Shown here in pieces: positions 1-6,035 of a stretch of DNA of 6,035 bases. Origin of the DNA: Bacteroidota bacterium (GTDB taxonomy: Bacteria; Bacteroidota; Bacteroidia; Bacteroidales; 4484-276). The stretch's first letter is position 1. Each line of letters opens with the position of its first letter. The stretch lies in assembly GCA_013203545.1 (NCBI GenBank), contig JABMQA010000788.1, positions 1 through 6,035 of the forward strand, in the 5' to 3' direction. Under the pieces are notes generated by a model. That model searched no databases. It saw only the letters and a list, made by a program, of their open reading frames with translations, and was not told the origin of the DNA. Made by a program: the position numbers and the translations under genes.

Positions 1-1583
1 GAGGAACAGTTACCTATTCCGATGCGTTTAATTACACGCCGGATATGAATGAGTCGGAATTGGTTGTTAACCCAATGGCCTTTATTCCTAAAGTGCCGCT
101 GTCGTCAAGTATGACGCTTGAAGATGTGACTAAGGTTCCAGGAGCTGTAAGGCTCGGGGAAACAAAACTTGCTGATGGTGTAATTTTTACATCTACAAGA
201 ATTGAAGTTGAAAATGAGATTCGCGAAGTTATTGAGGTTGGCGAAGAGGTAATTCAAAAGGATGCACAGGGAAATATCAAATTGGAAGTGTACGATATCC
301 AGATCGCAAAAGACATTGATCTGATGGAGCTTACGCCCCATGGCTATGAGAAGGTTACCATTGTTACTGAAACGGCCGAAGTTTACTTTGCAAAGAATCT
401 TTTCAACTATAACAAATCACTCAAGTGGAATAAAAAAGAAGATGTTCCTTCACAATTGGAAGGCTTGTATGATTTTGTTCGCAAGGGCTGGAAAATTAAA
501 GACATCGTTATTGATGGCTGGGCATCCCCGGAAGGAGAAGAAACCTATAATGACGGACTTTCCGAAAACAGGGCAAAAACTGCCGAATGGATGTTATTAA
601 AAGCCTTCAAAAAAATTGCTAAAGAAAAGGAAACAAAAGTTCAGTTTACCAATCCCAAAGAAGATATCAGCATTAAATATACAGGGCATGGGCCGGATTG
701 GTCAGGATTTATCAACCTGTTGGAAAAATCAACGATAGCTGACAAACGCGCAATGATTAATGTAATCAACAGGGCATCTGCTGATAAGAAAGAGGGTGAA
801 ATTAAAAACATGATTTTAATTTATCCTGAAATTGAAGATCTGCTTCTTCCGCCACTACGTCGTGCTGAAGTTGTGATAAACTGCTACGAACCCAAGAAAA
901 CTGATGCTGAAATTGCCCGTCTGGCCACTACCAATCCGGGAGAATTAAGCAAAGCAGAATTACTATATGGTGCAACACTCACCCCAGACTGGAATACCAA
1001 GTACAAAATATACAAGTCAGCTGCATCTAAATACCCTGATTGCTGGGCTGCACAGAATAACGCTGGTTATATGGCGATTAAGCTAGGGAAAATCGATGAT
1101 GCCATTAAATATTTCGAGAAAGCCCAAAACCTTAACAGCAGCAATGGTGGAATCGTTAACAACCTTGGTGTGGCATACGCATACAAGAAAGATTACCAGA
1201 ATGCTGAAAAGTACCTTAAGAAAGCCAATCAAATGGGTGTAGACAACAACTACAACCTCGGTATTATTGATATTTCAAAGGGTGATTTTAAAAATGCCTT
1301 AACCAAGTTTTCAGGTGTGCAATGTGATTACAATGTTGCGCTGGCACAGGTGATGAATGAAGACTATAATACTGCTGCCGCAAATCTTGAGTGTGCAAGG
1401 AAAAACGGCGCAAGTTACTATCTGCTTGCCATCATTGGCGCCAGAACGAATAATGAAACCTTATTGTTTTCGAATCTGAAGAAAGCCATTAAGGCAAATG
1501 CCAAATACAAAGCAGAGGCTGCCAAAGACAGGGAATTTATCAAATATTTTGATAATGCCGATTTTACGGGCATTGTACAATAA
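1..1583 (+). CDS. OmpA-like domain protein with C-terminal TPR repeats (5' partial)
   Basis: This is probably an envelope-associated protein of a Bacteroidetes OmpA-like family; the exact role is unknown. The reading frame is open to the left edge (first full codon at 3, reading GTVTYSDAF...). The ATG at 45 is therefore most likely internal, and a signal peptide or lipobox cannot be seen. Numbered from that Met, residues 1-100 are a beta-rich region containing VVNPMAF and ending in ELTPHGYEK. Residues about 105-282 form an OmpA-like module: EVYFAKN strand, then DGWASPEGEETYNDGLSENRA (157-177, written in pieces: DGWASPEG, then N169 and LSENRA), ending in PPLRRAEVVI. The arginine of LSxxRA that contacts peptidoglycan in classical OmpA is R176, but the partner Asp of GHTD is Ser161, so binding may be altered. 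Residues about 330-460 hold at least three TPR-type helical hairpins (e.g. IDDAIKYFEKA, YQNAEKYLKKA), suggesting a protein-protein interaction role. It ends at TAA 1581-1583, just before a strong terminator. The family call is fairly sure, the function is not. Confidence 0.85.
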   Translation, partial: GTVTYSDAFNYTPDMNESELVVNPMAFIPKVPLSSSMTLEDVTKVPGAVRLGETKLADGVIFTSTRIEVENEIREVIEVGEEVIQKDAQGNIKLEVYDIQIAKDIDLMELTPHGYEKVTIVTETAEVYFAKNLFNYNKSLKWNKKEDVPSQLEGLYDFVRKGWKIKDIVIDGWASPEGEETYNDGLSENRAKTAEWMLLKAFKKIAKEKETKVQFTNPKEDISIKYTGHGPDWSGFINLLEKSTIADKRAMINVINRASADKKEGEIKNMILIYPEIEDLLLPPLRRAEVVINCYEPKKTDAEIARLATTNPGELSKAELLYGATLTPDWNTKYKIYKSAASKYPDCWAAQNNAGYMAIKLGKIDDAIKYFEKAQNLNSSNGGIVNNLGVAYAYKKDYQNAEKYLKKANQMGVDNNYNLGIIDISKGDFKNALTKFSGVQCDYNVALAQVMNEDYNTAAANLECARKNGASYYLLAIIGARTNNETLLFSNLKKAIKANAKYKAEAAKDREFIKYFDNADFTGIVQ

Positions 1584-1597
1584 CAATATCTAAATAT

Positions 1598-1637
1598 AAA
1601 AAACGGGCCCTTGAATTTTCAGGGCCCGTTTTTTTTT
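1598..1637 (+). terminator. Rho-independent terminator, probably bidirectional
   Basis: A perfect 11-bp inverted repeat (AAACGGGCCCT at 1601-1611 and AGGGCCCGTTT at 1621-1631) encloses a 9-nt loop. It is followed by an unbroken T run at 1629-1637 and preceded by an A run at 1598-1603. It sits 15 bp after the stop of the OmpA/TPR gene. The A run gives a U tail on the other strand, so it can also stop transcription arriving from the minus-strand genes. This suits the convergent layout. The hairpin is seen directly; bidirectional use is inferred. Confidence 0.92.
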
Positions 1638-1693
1638 GTACCCATATGGTTCGTCCCATTAAAGCAGCTAAATAATATTTTGATGTGCCGGCT

Positions 1694-1936
1694 TCAATTT
1701 ATGACTCTTTTAATGCCATTTTTAAGCACTGTAGTTTGTGCCAAAGGCATCCCAAGGGAAAAATTTAAGAGCAAGCCAAGTTTATATTTGCCTATCCTTA
1801 AATAAGTAAGAACTTGGGCAGTATGAACATCGTTAAATGTCTCAACAGTTTTGATTTCTATTACAGCCTTTTCTTCAACTAACAAATCGATTCTATAGCC
1901 ATGATCAAGCTTTACTTCTTTATAAACAATTGGCAT
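1694..1936 (-). pseudogene. GxxExxY family protein, 5'-truncated remnant
   Basis: The 80 residues from ATG 1936 match the C-terminal two thirds of the GxxExxY family (PD-(D/E)XK nuclease-like fold, cellular role unknown). Visible motifs are MPIVYKEVKLDHGYRIDLLV with D17, then VIEIKTVE with E27 and K29 (the ExK pair), NDVHTAQVLTYL with Q41, and the usual end LKNGIKRVIN. Family members are typically about 120-130 residues and begin with a helical region carrying the GxxExxY motif; that part is missing. Reading upstream in frame, family-like sequence (KEKP) lasts only a few codons before a tandem repeat, and a TGA stop lies at 1994-1996. No N-terminal homology appears in the other minus frames up to 2189, so a simple frameshift does not explain the loss. 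Residues about 60-67 (SLGMPLAQ) look like an extra insertion before the conserved C-terminus. I judge it a decayed gene; expression of a short product from the internal Met cannot be excluded. Confidence 0.8.
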
Positions 1937-1939
1937 AGG

Positions 1940-1982
1940 TTTTTCTTTGTGAAACTTTGCGTTTTCTCCGTGACTCTCTGTG
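1940..1982 (-). repeat. Degenerate CACAGAG-type short tandem repeat
   Basis: On the minus strand four adjacent units of 10-12 nt follow a common pattern: CACAGAGAGT (1973-1982), CACGGAGAAAA (1962-1972), CGCAAAGTTT (1952-1961) and CACAAAGAAAAA (1940-1951). The general form is CRCRRAG followed by an A/T-rich or variable spacer. The array abuts the remaining part of the GxxExxY gene. From memory, similar CACAGAG/CACGGAG runs are found in front of GxxExxY genes in many Bacteroidetes and related environmental genomes; this was not checked. The units are visible in the sequence; their function is unknown. Confidence 0.6.
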
Positions 1983-2189
1983 TTATAGCTATGTCACTCA
2001 CAAAGTGATGCCTTTGGCAAAAGTTACTCAATGAATCACAGGGTTACAACAAGGGATCACAACTTCAGATACAGTTAATACAATCCTTAGCACATTAATA
2101 GAATATTTAGCATTAATGCCGGATTTTTGGACAAAAAATAATCCTAAGGCTGTCTCATTAACCCTTACATTACGAATAGTTATCCTTTA
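1983..2189. other. Intergenic region without a recognisable gene
   Basis: This AT-rich stretch lies between the GxxExxY remnant and the end of the beta-galactosidase gene. It holds an 8-bp palindrome ATAGCTAT (1985-1992), a weak stem TCACT/AGTGA (1994-2008), the 13-bp segment GATGCCTTTGGCA (2007-2019) that recurs inverted inside the GxxExxY remnant, and a duplicated TTAGCA(CA)TTAAT-like segment (2087-2099 and 2107-2117) whose second copy forms the 10-bp palindrome GCATTAATGC (2110-2119). I see no convincing coding sequence, tRNA or strong terminator for the beta-galactosidase. The only weak candidate is a short CCTTAGG-containing inverted sequence followed by an A/T run on the minus strand near 2135-2150. 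Confidence 0.6.
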
Positions 2190-5100
2190 CTAATCCCTAT
2201 CGTATCGATGAAGTAAAAATGGGGATTCCGTATTAAGGTCGATCGGGAAAATACGAAAGCGGAATTCGTAATCAGAAGCCGGGATTTGGTATTGCGGATG
2301 CGCCCATGCACCCCAGCTATCGTCCCCGCCAACCCCCATCTGTTTCATATCGATGTTTACGAATATACTATCACGGGGAGTAACATCGGTGGTATGTTTA
2401 TAATTTGTTTTGATACCCTGGTCGAAATCCTCAACGGAATTATGAAGCGCAGAGCCTGAAAAAACAGGCAAACCGTCAATCATTATTCCCTTGCCTTCCG
2501 AATCAGTAAGTGTAAGCCACCTGATATCGGTTTTATAACCATTCTCCTGTGGTCGGATATATGGATAGTACTGTTCGGATACCTTACTTTGATAAAGATC
2601 GAGGTGGGCAGATGTATTCCGGTCGCAGTAGTTTTCATGCGGGCCCCGCCCAAACCATGCAAAATTATCGTACTGGGGCGGCATGGTCATGTGTACACCA
2701 AACCTGGGCATTTCGGGACGCAATTCCCTGATATCAATATACTGCGCATTCATCCCCGCTCCCCTGACAGCCAGAATGGTGTCGTTATTCATTTTTTCAA
2801 AATCAAAATATAGTATCAGACCAGGCTCGTTACCAGCGATTGGGCGTAGGCTGTTGTTACGTATTTCTGCCTCATCAACCACGAAGTTCCAAAGCCTGAA
2901 TTCATCCATCTTACCTTTAAATAAGCGCTCACCATCGCGGTATCCTCCCAGATAACTGATCCCCGACATATCCAGTGCTTGTGCGTCATTATATTCGAAG
3001 GTCTGAATTAATTCTCCATCAACATAGAACTTTAGCTCCTTTTCAAACTTGCTGTATGCAACAGAAATCAGGTACCATTGCTTATCCTTAAAAGGAAATA
3101 TAAATGCTTCGTATTCATTTCCACCCAGGAAAAAATACAACCGGCCTTCATCGTGGAATTCGAAATGTAACCTGCCTTTTCCCCAGTCATGGTTATCCCA
3201 CAGTACATTTTTCCCCGACAGGGCGTTGGGGTAAATCAACATCTCCAGGGTAAATTCATTAAGTTTTACCGGCCCCGGATCATTGATCTTTAATAGGGAT
3301 GGCATTGCACTGAAATCAATGGCTTTGCCAAAATTTTTTCCGGATGAAGTTATTAATTCCACATCCGGTTCCGGAAATTCGAGCAATTCGATCCTGTTGT
3401 CGATCTGCATTTCCCCTGAGCCAAAAATATGGTAATCCATATAATAATTTGCGTTTACATCCGGCAAAAAATACTGTGTCCCCAGAATGGCCTGTTCGGC
3501 ATTAACTGCCTGAAAAGTGAACTCCCCGGGAACTTTGTTGTCCATGGCATTTTTCCACGCAGCACATCTTTTTTCCATACCATTGCCGAAATCATTGTCG
3601 GTAGGGGCCCTCCAAAATGCCGGATGAATCCCGCCATCAATTATTTCCTTTCCCTGGTATTTCCAACTTGCAATTTCACCGGTGGATTTATCAAACATGA
3701 TTTCGAACCCATTGCCTGAAAACCTGATATCACCCTCTATTTCCATAACATCCAGATTGAAACCGTCGGGCTTTGCATACATTACAGGTGGCTGGTAATT
3801 GGGCAATAAATGCTGCTGGCTGGCCACAACCGACCCGGCAGGAATACCGTGATCATCATCAATGCTTTCCACATAAAAATTAATAAAATATTCCTGCTCC
3901 GGTTCCATTTTTATTCCGGAGAGGTCAATTTGAGTGGTTTTGCTTTGGTGTGGCTCCAGATAGGTATCTTCAATTTTCCCTTCTGCGAGGGTTTGGCCTT
4001 CAGCCTTAACCTCCCACCATACATTGAATTTTTCAAGGTTTGTAAAATCGTACCGGTTGATAAGGTGAAATTTTCCGGCAAGCGGATCCACCGGTTCGAT
4101 ATCAACATACTGATAAGCTTTTTTAACTTCATGCATGGCAGGGTGTGGCGAGCGGTCGGGCGATACAAGCCCATTGATACAGAAATTTCCATCACTTGGC
4201 ACATCTACAGGGCCATAATCCCCTCCATAAGCGTAGTATACTTCACCATTTGCTGATTTTTTCAACAAGCCCTGATCAACCCAATCCCAGATACAACCAC
4301 CCTGGAGCTGATCATATTCTTTGATCACATCCCAGTAATCCTGAAAATTGCCATTGCTATTTCCCATGGCATGCGAATATTCACAAAGGATCAGTGGTCT
4401 GGATTGCGGCTTCTGTGCATATTTTTCGATATAATTGACGGAGGCATACATCGGGCAAAAGATATCCGTATTAGGGCCCAAAAGCGCCCGTTCGTAATAG
4501 ACGGGCCGGGAGGTATCGCGCGATTTGATCCAATTGTAACATTCTGTGAAGTTAACGCCATCGCCGGCTTCATTCCCCATGGACCAGATAATGATGGATG
4601 GATGGTTCTTATCACGCTCAACCATACGTTTTATCCTTTCAACATGCGCTCCCATCCATAACGAATCCTTGGCAAGGCTTTTTTTACCATATCCCATTCC
4701 GTGCGATTCGATATTTGCCTCATCAATCACATAGATCCCGTATTCGTCACAGAGCTCATACCACCGTGGATCGTTTGGATAATGGCTTGTTCTTACAGTG
4801 TTGATATTATTCCGTTTCATGAGGAGTATATCATCCATCATCGATTCCATCGAAATAACGTGTCCTGTCACCGGGTCATGTTCATGCCTGTTTACACCTT
4901 TAATTAATATGGGTATCCCGTTAACGAGGAGTTGGCCGTTTTTAATTTCAGAGGTCCTGAATCCTATTTTGGAGGATACAGTTTCAAGGATATTCCCCTT
5001 TTTGTCGGCTAAACTTACAACCAGTGTGTACAGTTCAGGGGTTTCAGCAGTCCATTTTCGCGCGCCTTTGATGGTATGATTGAAACTGAATTCCTGCTGT

Positions 5101-6032
5101 TCAGATTTATCCATTTTGATTTCCCTTGATTCTTCAAATATTAGCGTTTTAACACTTTGCCCGAAAAGCTGAACAGTAAGCATCAACTTTCCGGAGCGCC
5201 TGGCATCAATATTATAAATATCAACATCCACATTAAGTTTCCCATCCTGGTAGTTATTGATAAGTGAGGCTTTTGAGAAAAAATCTTTTATAAATGTACG
5301 AGGAACCGAATAGAGAAAAACATCGCGTTCGATCCCACTGATGCGCCAAAAGTCCTGGCACTCCAGGTAAGAACCATCGCTCCATCTAAAAACCTGCACT
5401 GCTACAGTATTTTTCCCCGGATGAATGTATGGCGAAATATTGAATTCTGCAGGCGTTTTACTTCCCTGGCTATAGCCAAGCTCCTGGCCGTTTATCCAGA
5501 CATACATGGCGGATTTCACAGCACCGAAATGCAAAAATACAAGCCGGCTGTTCCAATCAACCGGTATTTCAAATTCAGTGATGTAGGATCCGACAGGATT
5601 GTTTTCATGCGGGATGGAGGGAGGTTGTGGATTATCGGTCCATTCATAGGGTTGATTAACATATATGGGAATGCCATAGCCCTGCAATTCCCAGTTGGAT
5701 GGAACCGCTATCTGATCCCACCCATCTGCATCAAAATCAGGCCGATAAAAATCCCGTGGCCTTTCACCGATATTTTCCACCCAATTAAATTTCCAGGAAC
5801 CGTTTAATGACAGGTAATAGGGCGAATCCCTCCAAACATTTTCGAATGCCTGAGCGGTTGTAGCATATGGAATTGCGAATGTGTGGGCTTCAACTTTTTT
5901 CCTTCCGGTTACTGCAGGATTTTCAATGTCATTAAACACAGGATCCAACTTTAATCCTTCAGTCTGGGCAAGTGTAAAAACCTGTCCAAACAAAACAGCG
6001 ATGAAGGCTAAGCCAATTTTTTGAGATCTCAT
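2190..6032 (-). CDS. Secreted LacZ-type GH2 beta-galactosidase with inserted LamG-like domain
   Basis: This retaining glycoside hydrolase family 2 enzyme is predicted to cleave terminal beta-galactosides from glycans outside the cytoplasm. The order is: signal peptide (1-23), GH2 sugar-binding jelly roll (about 68-245), Ig-like domain (about 247-358), TIM barrel (about 360-655), domain 4 (about 660-745) and the LacZ small-chain domain 5 (about 770-1262), interrupted by a LamG-like insert (about 891-1103). Catalytic residues are visible: acid/base E488 in WSMGNEAG and nucleophile E551 in ILCEYSHAMGNS. By alignment to E. coli LacZ, N126 (N102), D227 (D201), H383 (H357), H417 (H391), E442 and H444 (E416, H418, Mg ligands), M528-Y529 (M502-Y503), H554 (H540), W582 (W568), F617 and N620 (F601, N604) and W1240 (W999) are all kept, so activity is likely. 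Without the insert it would be about 1070 residues, close to the roughly 1024 of LacZ. The Met at 6032 is chosen because a signal peptide follows at once; any ribosome binding site lies outside the window. Frame and stop (TAG, 2190-2192) are intact. Export suggests glycan use, but natural substrate and partners are not visible. Confidence 0.96.
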   Translation of the reverse strand: MRSQKIGLAFIAVLFGQVFTLAQTEGLKLDPVFNDIENPAVTGRKKVEAHTFAIPYATTAQAFENVWRDSPYYLSLNGSWKFNWVENIGERPRDFYRPDFDADGWDQIAVPSNWELQGYGIPIYVNQPYEWTDNPQPPSIPHENNPVGSYITEFEIPVDWNSRLVFLHFGAVKSAMYVWINGQELGYSQGSKTPAEFNISPYIHPGKNTVAVQVFRWSDGSYLECQDFWRISGIERDVFLYSVPRTFIKDFFSKASLINNYQDGKLNVDVDIYNIDARRSGKLMLTVQLFGQSVKTLIFEESREIKMDKSEQQEFSFNHTIKGARKWTAETPELYTLVVSLADKKGNILETVSSKIGFRTSEIKNGQLLVNGIPILIKGVNRHEHDPVTGHVISMESMMDDILLMKRNNINTVRTSHYPNDPRWYELCDEYGIYVIDEANIESHGMGYGKKSLAKDSLWMGAHVERIKRMVERDKNHPSIIIWSMGNEAGDGVNFTECYNWIKSRDTSRPVYYERALLGPNTDIFCPMYASVNYIEKYAQKPQSRPLILCEYSHAMGNSNGNFQDYWDVIKEYDQLQGGCIWDWVDQGLLKKSANGEVYYAYGGDYGPVDVPSDGNFCINGLVSPDRSPHPAMHEVKKAYQYVDIEPVDPLAGKFHLINRYDFTNLEKFNVWWEVKAEGQTLAEGKIEDTYLEPHQSKTTQIDLSGIKMEPEQEYFINFYVESIDDDHGIPAGSVVASQQHLLPNYQPPVMYAKPDGFNLDVMEIEGDIRFSGNGFEIMFDKSTGEIASWKYQGKEIIDGGIHPAFWRAPTDNDFGNGMEKRCAAWKNAMDNKVPGEFTFQAVNAEQAILGTQYFLPDVNANYYMDYHIFGSGEMQIDNRIELLEFPEPDVELITSSGKNFGKAIDFSAMPSLLKINDPGPVKLNEFTLEMLIYPNALSGKNVLWDNHDWGKGRLHFEFHDEGRLYFFLGGNEYEAFIFPFKDKQWYLISVAYSKFEKELKFYVDGELIQTFEYNDAQALDMSGISYLGGYRDGERLFKGKMDEFRLWNFVVDEAEIRNNSLRPIAGNEPGLILYFDFEKMNNDTILAVRGAGMNAQYIDIRELRPEMPRFGVHMTMPPQYDNFAWFGRGPHENYCDRNTSAHLDLYQSKVSEQYYPYIRPQENGYKTDIRWLTLTDSEGKGIMIDGLPVFSGSALHNSVEDFDQGIKTNYKHTTDVTPRDSIFVNIDMKQMGVGGDDSWGAWAHPQYQIPASDYEFRFRIFPIDLNTESPFLLHRYDRD
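2724..3362 (-). other. LamG-like (concanavalin A-like jelly-roll) insert within beta-galactosidase domain 5
   Basis: Residues about 891-1103 do not fit the LacZ fold but read as a LamG/Laminin_G_3-type lectin-like domain. They show FGKAIDFS, LNEFTLEMLIYP, GRLHFEFHDEGRLYFFLGG, QWYLISVAY, KELKFYVDGELI, ISYLGGY, FKGKMDEFRLWN and GLILYFDFE, the usual strand pattern and final DEFRLWN hallmark of such domains. The LacZ small-chain sequence runs up to RIELLEFPEPD and resumes at PEMPRFGVHM, followed by WFGRGPHENYCDR. The insert may bind carbohydrate or extend the substrate-binding surface; this is inferred from the fold type, not from a visible binding site. Confidence 0.85.
5964..6032 (-). other. 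Sec signal peptide of the beta-galactosidase
   Basis: The first residues, MRSQK, give a short positive n-region. They are followed by a hydrophobic core (IGLAFIAVLFGQVFTLA) and a likely type I signal peptidase site around A22-Q23, before TEGLKLD. There is no Cys at the expected lipobox position, so a lipoprotein is not predicted. The end of the protein does not look like a type IX secretion C-terminal domain, so periplasmic location is the simplest reading. Confidence 0.8.
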
Positions 6033-6035
6033 AAC

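Noticed and set aside
45..47. ATG at 45 as the true start of the OmpA/TPR gene
   Set aside because: The frame is open to the window edge with protein-like sequence before it, and no ribosome binding site or signal peptide accompanies this Met.
1611..1805. Plus-strand open frame of 64 codons starting inside the terminator
   Set aside because: It begins in the hairpin loop and lies antisense to the GxxExxY remnant; the product resembles nothing I recognise.
1940..1982. CRISPR array
   Set aside because: The units are 10-12 nt, contiguous and degenerate, without the spacer-repeat structure of a CRISPR, and no cas gene is near.
2007..2045. Possible Bacteroidetes-type promoter (TAnnTTTG) for the GxxExxY remnant on the minus strand
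   Set aside because: The nearest match, TAACTTTTG, has the wrong internal spacing, and no clear -33 element stands at the right distance.
2130..2189. Terminator for the beta-galactosidase on the minus strand
   Set aside because: Only a very short inverted sequence (CCTTAGG) next to an A/T run is present; the stem is too weak to call. The strong hairpin at 1598-1637 may serve instead.
3810..4256. Plus-strand open frame of 148 codons
   Set aside because: It lies fully antisense to the well-supported beta-galactosidase and has no family features; it is a shadow of that gene.
5421..5807. Plus-strand open frame of 128 codons
   Set aside because: It is antisense to the conserved sugar-binding domain of the beta-galactosidase and has no recognisable motif.

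Overview
The window looks like a piece of a Bacteroidota chromosome, probably Bacteroidales/Marinilabiliales-like. The evidence is an OmpA-like protein of the Bacteroidetes 'SPEG' type with TPR repeats, a remnant of a GxxExxY gene in that lineage's style, an exported LacZ-type glycoside hydrolase, and AT-rich intergenic DNA. This placement comes from family recognition; no marker gene is present.

Layout. Bases 1-1583 (+) hold the 3' part of a gene for an OmpA-like/TPR envelope protein; its 5' end lies outside the window. A strong, nearly symmetric hairpin terminator follows at 1598-1637 and probably serves transcription from both sides. Bases 1694-1936 (-) hold a 5'-truncated GxxExxY (PD-(D/E)XK-like) gene remnant. 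The N-terminal part with the name-giving motif is absent, and a short run of 10-12-nt tandem repeat units begins just where homology to the family ends. Bases 1983-2189 are intergenic, with small palindromes and repeats but no recognisable gene. Bases 2190-6032 (-) hold a complete, secreted GH2 beta-galactosidase of 1280 residues. All key LacZ active-site residues are present, and a LamG-like jelly-roll domain is inserted inside the C-terminal (domain 5) beta-sandwich.

Functionally the window is loosely connected. The OmpA/TPR protein and the beta-galactosidase are transcribed towards each other and are not an operon. The beta-galactosidase points to glycan degradation in the periplasm or outside the cell, but no SusC/SusD, regulator or other carbohydrate enzyme is visible, so membership of a polysaccharide utilisation locus cannot be judged. 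I see no convincing new multi-gene system. The points most worth a second look are the LamG insertion in the LacZ fold, the repeat-associated truncation of the GxxExxY gene, and the odd short insertion in that remnant that shares a 13-bp inverted match with nearby intergenic DNA.
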